Shown here: in pieces, positions 35,756 through 48,775 of the stretch | Position numbering within the stretch: position 1 is the first letter of the stretch | Layout of the letters: the number at the start of each line of letters is the position of its first letter | NCBI RefSeq assembly: GCF_000321225.1 | Contig: NW_004450461.1 | Location: 124,001-188,000 of the forward strand | DNA: 64,000 nucleotides | DNA from: Odobenus rosmarus divergens | Lineage: Eukaryota; Chordata; Mammalia; Carnivora; Odobenidae | Direction of reading: 5' to 3' | Notes under the pieces: model-generated | What the model saw: only the letters and a program-made list of their open reading frames with translations | Told to the model about the DNA's origin: nothing | Database searches by the model: none | Program-made: the position numbers and the translations under genes

Positions 35756-35956
35756 TTTATTTATTTTTAAAGATTTTATTTATTTATTTGACAGAGAGAG
35801 ACACAGCAAAAGAGGGAACATAAGCAGGGGGAGTGGGAGAGGGAGAAGTAGGCTTCCAGCTGAGCAGAGAGCCTGATGTGGGGCTCGATCCCAGGACCCT
35901 GGGATCATGACCTCAGCCGAAGGCAGACACCCAATGACTGAGCCACCCTGTGCCCC
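35756..35956 (-). mobile_element. CAN-SINE, younger subfamily, antisense
   Basis: AAAGATTTTATTTATTTATT and GACAGAGAGAGACACAGC, then a reversed head ending GAGCCACCCTGTGCCCC. It is flanked by a perfect 14-bp duplication, TGGAATATTATTTA, at 35742-35755 and 35957-35970. Confidence 0.96.
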
Positions 35957-36029
35957 TGGAATATTATTTAGAAAAATTAATTATTCCATTTCCTATGACA
36001 TATTTGTTATGTGTTATGTGTTTGCAACT

Positions 36030-36435
36030 CCTTTCATTCCCCACTCCTTAAACCCTTGCTTTGAGCAATAGTATGTGGTAGCATTAACTTGTGCCTGTTG
36101 TTAGTTAGCCTAACCCACTTCTTTTCATTCTCTTGGAGTCCTGCCACATTATGTGACAAGCAAAAGGTACCCTGCTTCAGAACAAGAAACCATGCGGTTG
36201 TGAATATAGTTAATGTATTCTTTCCAGCTGAGGCCCTAGAGGTGTAAGAAACCCAACCAAGATCATCACTTCCACTATCTGGTATGAGACCAACTTCAGT
36301 CTCATGGGAAGCCCAGATGAGGCCTGAAGTACCACTCAACCAGAACAGCCTAAATCACTGACTCACATATTTATAACTTATGGTTACTTAAGTCACTACA
36401 TTTTGGGAACATTTGTTATGCTGCAATTGCTATAT
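36030..36435 (+). mobile_element. MLT1-like solo LTR (ERVL-MaLR)
   Basis: The 3' end is the clearest part: TTACTTAAGTCACTACATTT, TTTGGGAACATTTGTTATGC, TGCAATTGCTAT. This matches the MLT1 terminal block in which a conserved 'taagccactaag' segment precedes the LTR end. Upstream, the AGGCCCTAGAGG and GAAACCC segments fit the same LTR. No internal genes are present. Confidence 0.6.
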
Positions 36436-37139
36436 CATATTATAAATAATTGTTGATTCATGTGCTTGAGTTTTAGGTTAGTTTGTTTTGCTTCAAAGAT
36501 AACTATGATGGCATGTTTGTTAATGAATTTTCATCTTGTTTTAGAACAGAGAAAATTCTATACATCTCTAGCAAAATACTGGTTATATGGGAAAAGAAAA
36601 AAATCACATTTACAAATTCCAAAGGGAGAAAATACCTCTTATCAATATCTACAATGGGATCCAGAAGAAAATTTCAAGAAATGATAGCATCCTCAATAGG
36701 ACATAGGAAAAAATAATGGAAATAAGTTTAAAACAATTTTTAAAAATGAGATATTAGACTAATCATTAATGGCAAAATAATGAGACTAAAGAAGGAGATG
36801 GATAATCTCAGTCAAGATAATCAAGGTATGCTGTCATGAAGCAACATTAAAATCTTAGTGTCTGCTAATAGGAGAGTTTTATTTCTCTCTCTCAATACAG
36901 ATCTACTTCAGGTTAGTTTGAGAGGAGGAATTTTCTTCTATTTCCCTCCAGGTATCTAATGTATAGAACAAAAATAATAATGGTGACAGGGGGCAGGGGG
37001 TTGGGGAAGATCATGCACTCTCCATTTCCACTGTTTTTGGTTTTGATATATAGTAATAATGGTCTCATCAAAATAAGTGTGAAGTGATTTCCCCTGTTCC
37101 ACTTTTTGGAAGAGGTGTGAAGGACTATTATTATTCTTT
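36436..37139. other. AT-rich DNA without recognised feature
   Basis: No supportable feature. Overlapping open frames at 36460-36716 look random. Confidence 0.5.
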
Positions 37140-38180
37140 AAACATTTAGTAAGATTAAACAGTTAAGAAATCTGCATGATTTTCCTTTTTTATGCCTTCT
37201 AATTTCTTGTTGAAAACTAGATACTTTTAATGGTATATGCGGCTACTTTGAAATCAGTTTCATCCCTTTCTCCAGTGTTCATTGTTGTTGCTGTTTAGTG
37301 GCTCTCCTGATCTAATTCTCTAAAGACTATATTCTTTGTCATGTGTGACCAATGCAGCTTCTGATTGCTTAGCTTAATAGTGGCTAATGATTATAAAAAT
37401 ATCTCCTTTTTCAACCCAGACCGTTTAGTTTCCCAGTGTTTGCTGAGAGTCTCTGTGTACATATTGGGGAATATACTCAACACTCACTTGAAAACTCTAC
37501 TTTAGCTTTCTGTTCCTGCTTGAACAGAGCCTCAAATTCAGCTAAATGTGAGATATTTGGCCCTCCTCAGGTCTTTCCTGAACATGTATATTGCCTTTGG
37601 CATGCACACAGTGCTATACGTGTGTGGCTTTTTGGATCCCAGGAATATGTCAGAGTTTTAAAATTCCTATGGACATCACATTCTTCATCTTTTCTTTTTA
37701 AGCTTTTCACTTAATCTTTTCATTACCCCAACTGTTATGCACTGTTCAGGTAGTCACAAAGATAAATACACTCTTGTTATTTATTTCAATAGACATCTCT
37801 GAAGAAAAGACATTTTGCACTGGGTGAATTAGGTCAAATATAGATGGGTTTGCAGGTGTGACCTTCCAGGGAAATAACAGATAGTTTAAATCATGCTTAT
37901 TTGTTGGAAATGTGGCTTTGAAGGGACTCTTCTCTTATTTTGTACCATGCTGGTAGGTGCTATGCTGTTGTTTTTTTAGTGTGATTGTTAGTTTTCAGAG
38001 GTACTATAAACTGGAGTAGGGAGGATGGGGCTAGTGCAAGTTAAAGCACCACAAAGCTCACACTGCTTACCAATATCCTACTATCCCTAGATTGTTGCAA
38101 GCTTTTGCTTGGTTTCCAGAGTTGGGAGAAAGTGGATTCTGATTTTGGGGGGCATTTTCCTTGTTTTATAGAGGTCTTTA
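37140..38180 (-). mobile_element. Ancient L1 5'-region remnant, antisense (tentative)
   Basis: TCTAATTTCTTGTTGAAAAC, CATGTGTGACCAATGCAGC, GTTTCCCAGTGTTTGCTGAG and TTGGCATGCACACAGTGC follow the order of the 5'/ORF1 region of old L1M elements read in reverse, as I recall it. It is strongly diverged and the boundaries are uncertain. Confidence 0.45.
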
Positions 38181-38398
38181 ATCTGTCATTTCTACTAATA
38201 TTCTGCTAATATTCATGGTCTCTAAAATTTTCCTCTCATATTCATTGGTAAAATAAGTCCCAGGGCACAAACTTTAAAGAATGCAGATATATAACACCAC
38301 CATGAGCCTAGAAGAAGGGAAAAAATGGGAATACTTTTACAAAGTTCTAACTATTATTACAATCCTCTCTTCTGATCACTAAATATTTGGTTATTCTT

Positions 38399-38422
38399 TA
38401 CACACACACACACACACACACA
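38399..38422. repeat. (CA)n microsatellite
   Basis: Twelve perfect CA units. Confidence 0.97.
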
Positions 38423-39349
38423 AATATCCTTACCCCCTCACTGAGAGAGATAATCCAAAGTACCATAAATCTTGGCATCAGATTCCAAGTTCAGAATACC
38501 TAAGGCGTATACAGTTTTCTCTACATTACATCCATATATGGATACTTCTAATGTAATGAATTTGAACTAAAAGAGCAAATTATATACCCTCAATACCAAT
38601 ATCCAGTGGTGGGAGATCAAAATCTAAGTGACACCTTTACCCCTATTTAGAAAGAATAACATGGATGCCATGCTACAGTCATTGTCCATGTTAATTGTGG
38701 GATCTTGCTGGGCAGTTTTTTTGTCCTCTGCCAAGGATTAAGAAGTATTCTTTGGTTATATCCATTTTTTTTTTCCTGAATGGGGTTTCCTAGGTTATTC
38801 TCTTATTTGTTCTTGGCTCCACCTTACCCTCTATTTCTACTCCCATTATTTCCTTAGCCCTGAAAAAGTGAGCCCTGTTCTTCTGAGAACTATCACAAAG
38901 ATAACACAGTAAAAAATAACAAATATTTGAAGGCAAGGAGCTTACAAGGCAATGAAAGACTATGGACCCCAAAATAAGGAACACAAGGGAAACCTATAAG
39001 TATTAACTCAAACCGTGGGGTCACATTGCCCCCAGAAGAAGACAGAGTGGATGAAAAACCTAGATGAAACTTCTAAGAGGACACAATTAGAATCAAGGGT
39101 CCACTGTTTTTAAAAATCTGTCCTTAGTACAACTTAGCCAGACTCATCTGAGCCCTCTTCTTGATTGGCTTCAGTGTAAAAAACAAGGAAGATGATAGAA
39201 AATTAAGCAAATATTATAAATAAGCAATTGAAGGAAGATAAACAAATTGATATTAAATATATTTTATAAAAAGCTTAAAATCATGAGAGGCAAGAATTAG
39301 AAGTTAAAGGCAAAGTGTAACAATTTATATTTATATATGATTGTCAATA
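38423..39349. other. AT-rich DNA without recognised feature
   Basis: No gene or repeat family recognised. Confidence 0.5.
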
Positions 39350-39740
39350 TTTTAAAATGTGACAATACAAAATGCTGGTGAATGTGTAGAGCAAGGGAGA
39401 TATTTACAATTGCTGGTGGGATAGGTTGGTACAAACAACTTCTGGAGACTATTTTATCAATATCAATAAATGTGAATGAATTCAAAATATACTTCTCATC
39501 AACTTTACTGCAAAGCATAAACACCTGATAATCTTTCATACACATGTATCAGGAGATATGTATGTCAATACTTGTCATAGGAAATGCTTACAATCTACCT
39601 TAAGGCCCATCAACAGGATAATGGATAAATAAAATTTAATAATATCATAAGTTAATGCTAATCATTAATGAATATGAAATAAATTCAAAAATATAATACA
39701 AAAAATAGAACAATTATTTCAATATGATGCCAATACAAAG
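39350..39740 (+). mobile_element. Ancient L1M fragment (end of ORF2)
   Basis: AATGCTGGTGAATGTGTAGA, ACAATTGCTGGTGGGATAGG and GCCCATCAACAGGATAATGG follow the end of ORF2 of an L1M element. Strongly diverged. Confidence 0.55.
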
Positions 39741-39873
39741 TTACCTTTTATTTTATCAATGGTAGAAGCAATGTGTAATGAGCGGTTACTCTGTACCTAG
39801 AACTATAAATTTTATACAATGCCTTAAAATAGTCCATGAAGCTAAGTATATTTGTGATCATAAGAAATTTGAG

Positions 39874-40048
39874 GAGTCCCTGGGTGGCTCAGTCAGTTAA
39901 GCATCTGCCTTCCGCTCAGGTCATGATCCAGGGGTCCTAGGATTGAGCCCCGTGTTGGGCTCCCTGCTCAGCAAGGAACCTGCTTCCCTCTGCTGCTCTC
40001 TTGCTCTCTCTCAGATAAATAAATAAAATCTTTAAAAGAAAGAAAAAA
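39874..40048 (+). mobile_element. CAN-SINE, first of the insertion stack
   Basis: GAGTCCCTGGGTGGCTCAGT head, TCAGATAAATAAATAAAATC tail. It is flanked by AAGAAATTTGAG (39862-39873) and AGGAAATTTGAG (40049-40060). Confidence 0.93.
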
Positions 40049-40064
40049 AGGAAATTTGAGGGTA

Positions 40065-41500
40065 AGAGAACAAAGGAGTAATTTTTCTGATGTTGGCCAA
40101 AGTGACATTTTTCTAGACGTATCTCCTGAGGTGAGAGAAACAAAAGCAAAAATAAATTATTGGGACTCCATCAAAATAAAAATCTTTTGCACAGCAGAGG
40201 AAACCATCAACAAAACAAAAAGACAACCCACTGATTGGGAGAAGATATTTGTAAATGATGTATCTGATAAGAGGTTAATATCCACAATATGTAAAGAACT
40301 TACACAACTCAACACCCACCAAAACACAAACAATCCAATTAAAAAATGGGCAGAAGATCTGAATAGATATTTCTCCAAAGACAACACACAGATGGCCAAC
40401 AGAAAATTGAAGTGATGCTCAGAATCACCAATCATCAGGGAAATGCAAATCAAAACCACAATAGATAGCATACACATGTGAGGAATGGTTAAAAAAAAGA
40501 CAAGAAACAAGGGTTACTGTGGATATGGAGAAAAAGGAAACCTTGTGCACTGTTGATGGGAATGTAAATTAGTATAGCTACTATGGAAAACAGTATGAGT
40601 GTTCTTCAAACAAAAACAGAATTACCATATGATCCTATAATTCCACTACTGGGTATTTACCCAAAGAAAATGAAAATACTAATTCAAAAAGATATATGTA
40701 CCTCTATGTTTATTGCTACATTATTTACAATAGTCAAGATATGGAAGCAACCTAAGTGTCCACTAACTGACAAATGGATAAGAAAGACGTGATATACATA
40801 CATTGGAATATTATACAGCCATAAGAAAGGATGAGATCTTGCCATTTGCAACAACATGGATGGAGTATTATGCTAAGTGAAATAAGTCAGAATGAGAAAG
40901 ACAAATACCATATAATTTCACTCAAATGTGGAATCGAATACTTTTTTTTTTTAAAAGATTTTATTTATTTATTTGACAGAGAGAGAGATAGAGCAGAAAC
41001 ACGAGCAGGGGGAGTGGGAGAGGGAGAAGCAGGTTGCCGAGCAGGGAGCCCGATGCGGGGCTCAATCCCAGGGCCCTGAGATCATGACCTGAGCCGAAGG
41101 CAGAGGCTTAATGACTGAGCCACCCAGGTGCCCTCAAATGTGGAATCTAAAAAAATAAAACAAATCAATAAACAAACAAAAAGCAGAATCAGACCTATGA
41201 ATACAGAGAACAAGGTGGTGATGGCTGCCAAAGGGAAGGGGAGTGGAAGGATGGGCTAAATGGATGTAGGGGAATGGGAGATATAGACTTCCAGCTCTGG
41301 AATGAATAAGTATTGGGAATAAAGGCACAGCATAAGGAATATTGTTAATGAAACTGTAATAGTGTTGTATGGTGACAGATGCTAGCTAAACTGGTGGTGA
41401 GCACTGAATAACGTATACAGAATTTGAATCACTATGTTATATACTTGAAGTTAACATAACATTGTGTGTCAATTATACTCAAAAAATTTTTAAATAAAAA
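40065..41500 (+). mobile_element. 5'-truncated L1 in the insertion stack
   Basis: It starts in the C-terminal part of ORF2 (ATTTTTCTAGACGTATCTCC) and ends in a 3' UTR with CACTATGTTATATACTTGAA and an A-rich tail. The left target copy is at 40049-40064 and the right copy (GGAATTTGAG) at 41501-41510. The C-terminal ORF2 coding piece is open at 40056-40415 and then frameshifted. A younger SINE sits at 40936-41132. Confidence 0.88.
40936..41132 (-). mobile_element. CAN-SINE inside the stacked L1, antisense
   Basis: Poly-T, AAAAGATTTTATTTATTTAT, GA block and reversed head ending CACCCAGGTGCC. It has a perfect 15-bp duplication, CTCAAATGTGGAATC, at 40921-40935 and 41133-41147. Confidence 0.96.
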
Positions 41501-41510
41501 GGAATTTGAG

Positions 41511-41710
41511 GGGGCCCTTAGGTGGCTCAGTCAGTTAATTGTCTGCTTTTGGCCCAGATCATGATACCAGGGTCCTGGGATAGATCCTCGCTTCAGGCTC
41601 CCTGCTCAGCAAGGAGTCTTCTGCTTTTCCCTCTCCCTCGGCCCCTCCCCTTCTGCTCATGCTCTTTCTCTTTCTCTTTCTCTCAAATAAATAAAAATCT
41701 TTAAAAAAAA
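41511..41710 (+). mobile_element. CAN-SINE, last of the insertion stack
   Basis: GGGGCCCTTAGGTGGCTCAG head and TCTCAAATAAATAAAAATC tail with poly-A. The left target copy is GGAATTTGAG (41501-41510) and the right copy AATGTGAGGG (41711-41720), one mismatch. Confidence 0.93.
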
Positions 41711-41855
41711 AATGTGAGGGTAAGAAAGCTTAAAAACAAAGATAAGAAAGTGTAAGCAGCTTTTCTAAGTTACATCGTTATCATATAACAGATTTACAAT
41801 CAAATCTGAGGTCTAATCCCTGAACCTATGCTCTTGATCACTTTGGTATGGTGCT

Positions 41856-43229
41856 TGCAAGTAAAAAAGTATTGTGATGTCTTTTATTATTTGTTTTTAT
41901 CGTATATAAATTATTTACGTGCTCAGAGTCATAACCTTTCATTAGTTTTATTGTGTTGAGAGTATCTTTACACTATTTGTGATATGTTCGTATGTGTGTA
42001 GTTTGTTCTAAAATTATATATGTATGCATAGATATATGAAATATATACTTATGTATTGATATATATGTATATTGTATATATGTACATATGTTATTGACAT
42101 AGTTATACATGAGAATAGAGGGAAGAGAAAGAGAGCTAATATGATGTTGACTGCACCCTGGACCTGAATTTTACTGGTTTTGTCTTGCTTTGGTTTTTTA
42201 TCACATCAAATCATGAACATGTAGATATGTACTTTCTTTACTTCCCTAAAAAAGGAAATATGTAAATATCAGGGTTGAAGGTCAGGTAAAATATGTTAAG
42301 TAAATATATTGAATTTTCAGTGAAGTCCAATATTTCCTGAAGTTTGGATGGTAAGAGTGTTGACAGTGGTCAGAGAGTGGGACATTTGAAACTAACATTG
42401 TGGAGGCATTGAACTTCAGGGTGATGATAAATCTGAGTATCTGACAACAAGCAGAGGGCCTCATATAAGGTGGAAGATGAAACCACGGAATAAGAGTAGG
42501 TAATGGAAATGAGAAGTTGAGTTCTAGAAGGATCATCTTCATGGGTATTAAATCACAAAATTCAATGACAAAAGCTAAGATCTTCAAGGTTCAAAGAATG
42601 AGAGTGTGTCACAGAGAGTACATAACTGTAAAAGGTATATTGGGAAATATAATCTGATAATATGGGATCAAAAGCTGGGAGGAGAAATGAAAAATAGAAT
42701 AGAAACAGCAATAAATACATAGAGCTTATTTTGACCTTCTCCATGCTGTGGTATGCATATTATGGCAGAAAAATAATGGCCTTACTTAAAAGTCTACAAG
42801 GAACGCTTAGCGTAGAGCCAAGTTTAACTTCTAGTAAGAAAGAGAATTCAGCATTCACAGAATTTGAGACTATAAAGACTTGTTGAAGACTGAAGCTTTA
42901 GGGTAAAGTGAAAAAGTCTAAAGAGTGGTATGAGAAAAGTAAATGTAAAAAAAAAAAATGTATGAGGACTACAGTTGGATGAAAGAGATGCCTTGGGAGT
43001 TCTGAGAGTTTTCTTACAATTTATGTGGAAGGAATGGAAGGCATAGATTACAGCAGAGGTTCCCAAAGTAGTTATACTGGTGGAGAGCCTATAATTACTG
43101 CTTTGGAAAAGGATAGGAGTTTCTTGTCAGGGGCATTCAGCACTGTGAGATTTCGTCAATGAAAGGACAAGTTTCTTCATGAGAGTAGTTAGTCCTTCTC
43201 TTTCTTCCATTCTAGAAATATTTTTGAAG
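41856..43229. other. AT-rich DNA without recognised feature
   Basis: A TA/TG-rich imperfect simple stretch lies at about 42015-42100. Otherwise I see no gene or repeat I can name. Confidence 0.5.
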
Positions 43230-43745
43230 ATGTATATTGTGCCTCATATCACATTAGGTGATGAGTACAGAGTGGTAAACCATTTTAGGTCTTCTTTATA
43301 AATGGTGAAAGAGAATGAAAAATGCATGGGGATTGAAGATAAAATTTTTAAGGAAACTGTCACTGTTAGTTTTTGTTAATATTAGATTTTTTTAAATAAA
43401 TTCAAAGTAAAGAGGATACGATCAGAATAAAGACTATTTTGGTCTTAAAGCTAGGTTCAAAAATGCCAACTTCCTCTTTTAGGTGTTGGAAACTCTATGA
43501 CAAAGCCTCTTAAAGCTTACACTGGCAGTGATGTGGAATGGATTGAAAAGGGAAGAGACCAGAAGTAGGAGGGAGGCTGAGGACAGCTGTGTTTGAAGTA
43601 AATTAAGTGGTTGCAGTGGGAATGAAATAGAGAAAACATTAGCAAAACATTGTGAAGAACTGATAGGACATGGTGAGAAAATTTCATATGGACATAAAAT
43701 CACGAGAGCTGTGAAGATGCGATGTTCTACAATTTCCAAAGTTGT
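43230..43745 (-). mobile_element. L2 remnant, antisense (tentative)
   Basis: GTGCCTCATATCACATTAGG near the start and GTGATGTGGAATGGATTGAA with AAGAGACCAGAAGTAGGAGG near 43530-43575 follow the reverse-complement order of L2. Confidence 0.45.
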
Positions 43746-44787
43746 TCAGAATATATTTGTTTAACAATAATGGAAAATTTGTATCTGTATTCTGAAGAGA
43801 CCAAATGATTTTTTAATTGACTAAAGCTTTGCATTAGGTTTTAAAAACTTGGCAAACATTTATTTTATTAAAAATAAAAGTTGTAGTAAGATTTGGTAAG
43901 ACAGAAGGTGGTTTTTGTGAAGTATGTTATTATTGCCACCATTTAGCAGCTTGTTAGATCATAATTCTCAAAATAAAAAAATTCAGATTTGGAGTGCATT
44001 ACTCAGTCCTAAAGGATATTTTACTGGGTAAAATATGGTATTGTGCTGTTCAAATAGGACTTTTTAATGAGCTCCTTTTTATTTTACTTTGGTTTTATAG
44101 TTATTGAAAACATTGATTTTATGAGGGTTTCAAAATTATTATTCCTGCTGCTATATTATAAATAGAAAGTGCATTAGTCTGAGTTACAGAGCTAACTTTG
44201 TTGACTTGGTTAATTGTGATATAGTATGCACAGCTTGAATGTGAAAATAATTATAATTTGCATATATATGTTAACACAAAAAATAAACCCAACAATTCTT
44301 AGTAGCTAAAGGAAAATATATTTATTACAGGGCATCTATACAAGATTTATTCTAACATAGAAATTAGTTATCCTACATACACAATATTTAACTCAGTTTT
44401 TCCCTGTGAATTATGGACATGGTGAATTTATTTGTAAATTAATACCTACTAAGCAAATCTGAAGAGCTAAGTCAAACTTATGTGGGGGGGTGTGTTACTG
44501 AAATTTTTTTTAAATTAGAACAGTCTCAGCTAATCTTTGGATATATACTAGTACAGCAGAAAATATTTTGAAAGGGGGTGGTTTTATAAATCAATTCAAA
44601 ATCTGGTTCCACCACTTTCTAATTACTAGACCTCTTGTAGTTATTTCTTTTTTCCAGTCTCATTTGTAAAATAATGATAAGCCACATGTCCTACAAGGTT
44701 GAATTCAAAATCAGTAGTGACAGTTATAAAATAGAGATCACAGAGCCTGGGAGATTGTGACTGATGATAGTAATCTTATTAATGATA
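43746..44787. other. AT-rich DNA without recognised feature
   Basis: No gene or repeat recognised. There is a G-run of seven at about 44484. Confidence 0.5.
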
Positions 44788-45025
44788 CAATAGATAATAT
44801 TTATTGAGCATTTATGTGTCAGTGATAACAAAAAGTGTTTTATGTATATTTTTGTCAAAATTTCTTCAAGACAACCCTATGTAGAATGTATTATTTTACT
44901 TTTCACTTTAGAGATGAGGAAATTGAAACAAAATGTTGCATAACCAGTTTAAAGCTACACTAAGTAAAAAAAAAAAAAAAAGTGAAGCTAGGATATAAAA
45001 TCAAGCCTGAATCAATCTGAGATTT
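44788..45025 (+). mobile_element. MIR
   Basis: TATTTATTGAGCATTTATGT, ACAACCCTATGTAGAATGTA, TTTAGAGATGAGGAAATTGA and AGTGAAGCTAGGATATAAAA follow the full MIR layout. A poly-A run of 16 sits at about 44966-44981 where the core continues. Confidence 0.85.
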
Positions 45026-45779
45026 AATAAAGTTGATAGGTTGCCATGCTAATAAAATACATTCTCTCCATCTTCCATCACTCTAAATTTTATATCCTAA
45101 TTTTGGCTAAGACATATATTCTACTTACCATGCTTAGCTGAAAATATGTTTTGAAAGTCCCATAGTTAGAAGAGGCAGATTTGGGATCTAACCCAAGCAG
45201 TTTTAAATGCTAAATGCTATCTTGACTCTCCATGGAATTATAGGTTTCATTTTGTTCATACTTTTAGGTAACTTGCTAATGTTTCATAGTTCTCAGTATT
45301 TTAGTTCCTGCCTTCAAAAACATTTTTCCTTTATGCTTTCCATATTTTCTTTAATTAAAATCTATATTCCTTTTTATAAGATGCAAATACTGTCACACTC
45401 TAGTGTCTACCTTAAAAGTCCAATTTCAAGCACTGCAGCAACAATGGAGTCATATCAAACTACTTTTATTTTCTTTAATATGCTTGTTGCTTTATGCTTC
45501 ATTGTGTTATTATTGTCACTTAACCAATTCATTAAACACTTCTTGAATTAACTGAAAGAATAAAAATGAGGAAAGTATATAAAATTACCGACATCATGCT
45601 TAGTATATATTACCAGCTTATTACGTATTTATATTTTAGCTTGTACTACAGCAGGCCAAAATTTTGTTGGCATCTTTGCCTCCTTGCTTTCTCTAACTTA
45701 AAAATTTGTCCAGAATCTGGTCATTCACCACATCCACTGTTACCACATTAGTCCAAGCCAAGATAATTCTCTTTCATCT
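45026..45779. other. AT-rich DNA; hydrophobic chance ORF
   Basis: The 114-codon open frame at 45207-45551 encodes a very hydrophobic product, as expected from T-rich DNA. No motif or conserved start context supports it. Confidence 0.5.
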
Positions 45780-46335
45780 GAATTAAAGTGGGTGCCTCAG
45801 CTAATCTGCCTTACTCAATCTCTATAGTCTTTCACTTTTTTCAAATGACAGCAAGAGTGATCCTGTTAAAATTGATAGGTAACTTCCCTCCTCAACATAC
45901 TAATGCTCCCTTGGCTTCCCATCTCATGGACTATATTTTTTTTTTCTCTCTCTCTGCCCTCCCCACTGCCTATCTCTATCTCTTTCACTCTGTTCCTGCT
46001 GTACCTATACTAACATTCCTTATTGTTCCTTGCATATACTGGGCATAATCCTAATTCAGGATGGTGGACAGGCAGCTTTATCTTCCCAAAACACTCTTCC
46101 CCTGATATCTGTGTGGTTCACTTGTCCATATCTTTTAAGTCTTTCCCAAAAAGTCAGATCTTTGATGAGGTTTTGTTTGTTTTTATCATCATCTAACATG
46201 CTACAGGCTCACTTATTTATAGTGCATATTACCTAACTTCCCAGCAGACCATGAAAGACTAGAATTTTGTTTGTTTTTATATCAACAGAGCTGGACACAT
46301 AAAAAACATCCAACAATATTTGTTAAATGAATATA
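45780..46335 (+). mobile_element. L2 3' region
   Basis: CTCTGTTCCTGCTGTACC (46 kb), CCATATCTTTTAAGTCTTTC and the terminal AACAATATTTGTTAAATGAA follow the L2 3' end over about 550 bp. Confidence 0.75.
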
Positions 46336-47979
46336 TTAACTTCATTTCACTGAAGATTAAATAATGAGCAATTCCCTAGATTATCATAACCTCTTCCCAA
46401 ACATAATGATAGCAAGTGATACTCAAATTATTCTGGTTTCATGAACAGATATCCAATTTATACTACCTAGGGAGAAAGAAATGCATTTGTTTAATTAATC
46501 TGCAGTTAGGGCTCTGTAGTTATGCCATCCACAGTCAGGGGCTCTGACCCATCAAAGCTCTTTACTTCTCTATTTTAGTTATATTCTTTCCCACTGTCAA
46601 GAGTCTATCTCCAAATGGGAGAAACAGGGTCATCTTCAACGGCATAAAAGCCATGTAGTTGCACAGAGCTCTGTGCTCAGAAGAGCCCTGTGTTTGGTTT
46701 AAAATTCTCCTCTTACTGTCTTGAGATTTGAACAATGAGCCCTCCATTTGTATCTTGCCCTAGGCACTCAACATTAGGTAGCTAGTACTCAGTAAAGGCC
46801 ATGGTCCATTCAGCTATGGACTCTATTTACACAATTTATCTATTTCCAAGAAAAAGGTTTTCTTCTTCCTCTTTTGTCTGCCACTAGTGTCCGTTCAAGA
46901 TATGTGGGGACTCTACTGGCCCACATTGTGACCCTTCTCATTTCTCTACAAAGAATTGTATTTGGAAAGGGTGAGACATTTAAGGAGATGAAAGTTTCTC
47001 CTTGAAAAGAGGGAGATCCTAGATATAAATGAGGATATATCCACAAGATAAAATTTGAGAAGTGATGTTAATTAAATAAAAACATTATATGTACATTACC
47101 TTATATAAATGTTGGCATCTGAGGAGGTACCAATTTTGTTAACAATTCTTCTCTTGTTTACACATTTAATCTGATCTCATTTTTCAAAATTATAAACAAC
47201 CACTATGAGTGGTACAGTTTTCCATGATGATTTATGTGTACTTCTTTTATGTTTGATTTACAATGAACCTTTGATGTGTTGCTTTTTGGTGTGGGGGGGT
47301 GAAAATGTGAGTGAGTACATTATACTGTGACTTCTGTAATACTCCAAATGTAAAATTTCAAACTTGAGTTTATAAAATAATTCTAATAAATCAATTTCAT
47401 TAAAAAACCATTAACTATCCATCTAAATCCTGACTCCCACAAAGTTGTATATCAATCTCATGAATTGGTAAAGGAATGGATTAAATATGTCATGATTCTA
47501 ACCCAGTTTTCATGCACAAAGCACATGATCTTCATTTCTCTTTGTCTTTTCTTTTACTCTCTTCTAAATAATGTTATTGAATATGAATCATTTGAATTTG
47601 AAGAGCAAATTACCAATGAGAAAGGAAGTACATGGAGATAAGCTCCACAGGTGTGATGCCTTGAAATTCTTCTGGAGTCATTAGCAATCTCCTAAATTGC
47701 ATATACACACTCCATGAAACTACACAAGAACCTCTCTGCCCTCCACACAAAAACAAACAAAACAAAACAAAAGCAGCAAAGGGGGAACAAAAATAAGATT
47801 CACTATTTCTACATTTATTTATTTAATATCCTGGCTGATTCAAGAAAGAATAGTACAAGAAAGAGAAATAGGTGGAATAAGATTGGAGAAGATAAGAAAA
47901 TAAGGAAGTAAATAGAGGATAGTAAAAATAATTTTTTGCAGGTAATTATTTGCAGGTAATGACTGTTTAGCTAGAAAAT
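46336..47979. other. Mostly unique DNA; one possible old repeat
   Basis: The stretch 46660-46790 (AGAGCCCTGTGTTTGGTTTA and following) resembles a widespread old mammalian repeat that I cannot name. The rest shows nothing recognisable. Confidence 0.4.
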
Positions 47980-48775
47980 AAAAAGTTTTACATATTATTA
48001 GAAATAAATGAATTTAGCAAGGTTGTTAAAAGTAAATATACAAAAATCAATTGTATATTACATATACTAGCAACAAACAAAGAAACTTAAAAATAAACTT
48101 CAGAGAAATGTAATTAGAATCTAATGGGAAACACACACTAGAAAGTCTAAAATTAAGAAGAATTTCAAAGCTAAGTGTTGGTGATAATGTGCAGCAACTG
48201 GAATTCTCTTGTTTCTGATGGAAGTCTAAAATAGTAAAATTAATGCTTTAGAATATTGATTGACCATATTAAAGCTAAGTATATGCAAACACAATAAATC
48301 AACTGTTCCCTCTCTGAATCAGAAATGATTACTTCTGTCTACCAAAAAAAAATTCATAAATATCTATAATGGTTTTTATTTGTAATAGTCACAATTGGAA
48401 AAACTGTCCATCAAAAATGGAATAAATATATTGTGATATATTTGTATATAGGAATATTACAGAGCAATAGAGAAGAATGAATTCCTGATATGCAGCTTGG
48501 ATAAACTCATAGGCAGAACTTCTAGGGAAAGAATTAGTAAAATGATTTGTAATTTATAATGTCAATTATATTAAGTTCAAAAACAGACTAACCTGTGGTG
48601 GCAGTCAGAAGAACAATTACCATTGTAGCGTTTACTGTTTAACTATCTGGTGTAGAAATACTCCATATTTTTATCTGGGTGGTAGCTGCACATGTAAATG
48701 CTTACATGAATGTTTTCTAAATATGAGCTTAAGATTATTAAAATTTATTTTTTAAGGTTTATCACAATAAAATAA
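47980..48775 (+). mobile_element. Ancient L1M: ORF2 piece and 3' end
   Basis: ATTTAGCAAGGTTGTTAAAA, CATATACTAGCAACAAACAA, GAATATTACAGAGCAATAGA and a 3' UTR ending AAGGTTTATCACAATAAAAT. Strongly diverged. Confidence 0.72.

Larger units (their letters stand above)
39776..41855 (+). mobile_element. MIR, split by a SINE + L1 + SINE insertion stack
   Basis: The left part (39776-39873, AGCGGTTACTCTGTACCTAG and following) and right part (41712-41855, TTACAATCAAATCTGAGGTC to CCTATGCTCTTGATCACTTT) read together as one MIR in plus orientation. The break lies at the target AAGAAATTTGAGGG. The 1.84 kb between is later insertions. Confidence 0.75.

Noticed and set aside
39862..41720. Four spaced short repeats resembling a repeat-spacer array
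   Set aside because: The 'spacers' are SINE and L1 insertions and the repeats are target-site duplications, so it is not a CRISPR array.
45207..45551. 114-codon open frame with a hydrophobic product
   Set aside because: T-rich DNA yields such frames by chance. There is no motif, no splice context and no similarity that I recognise.
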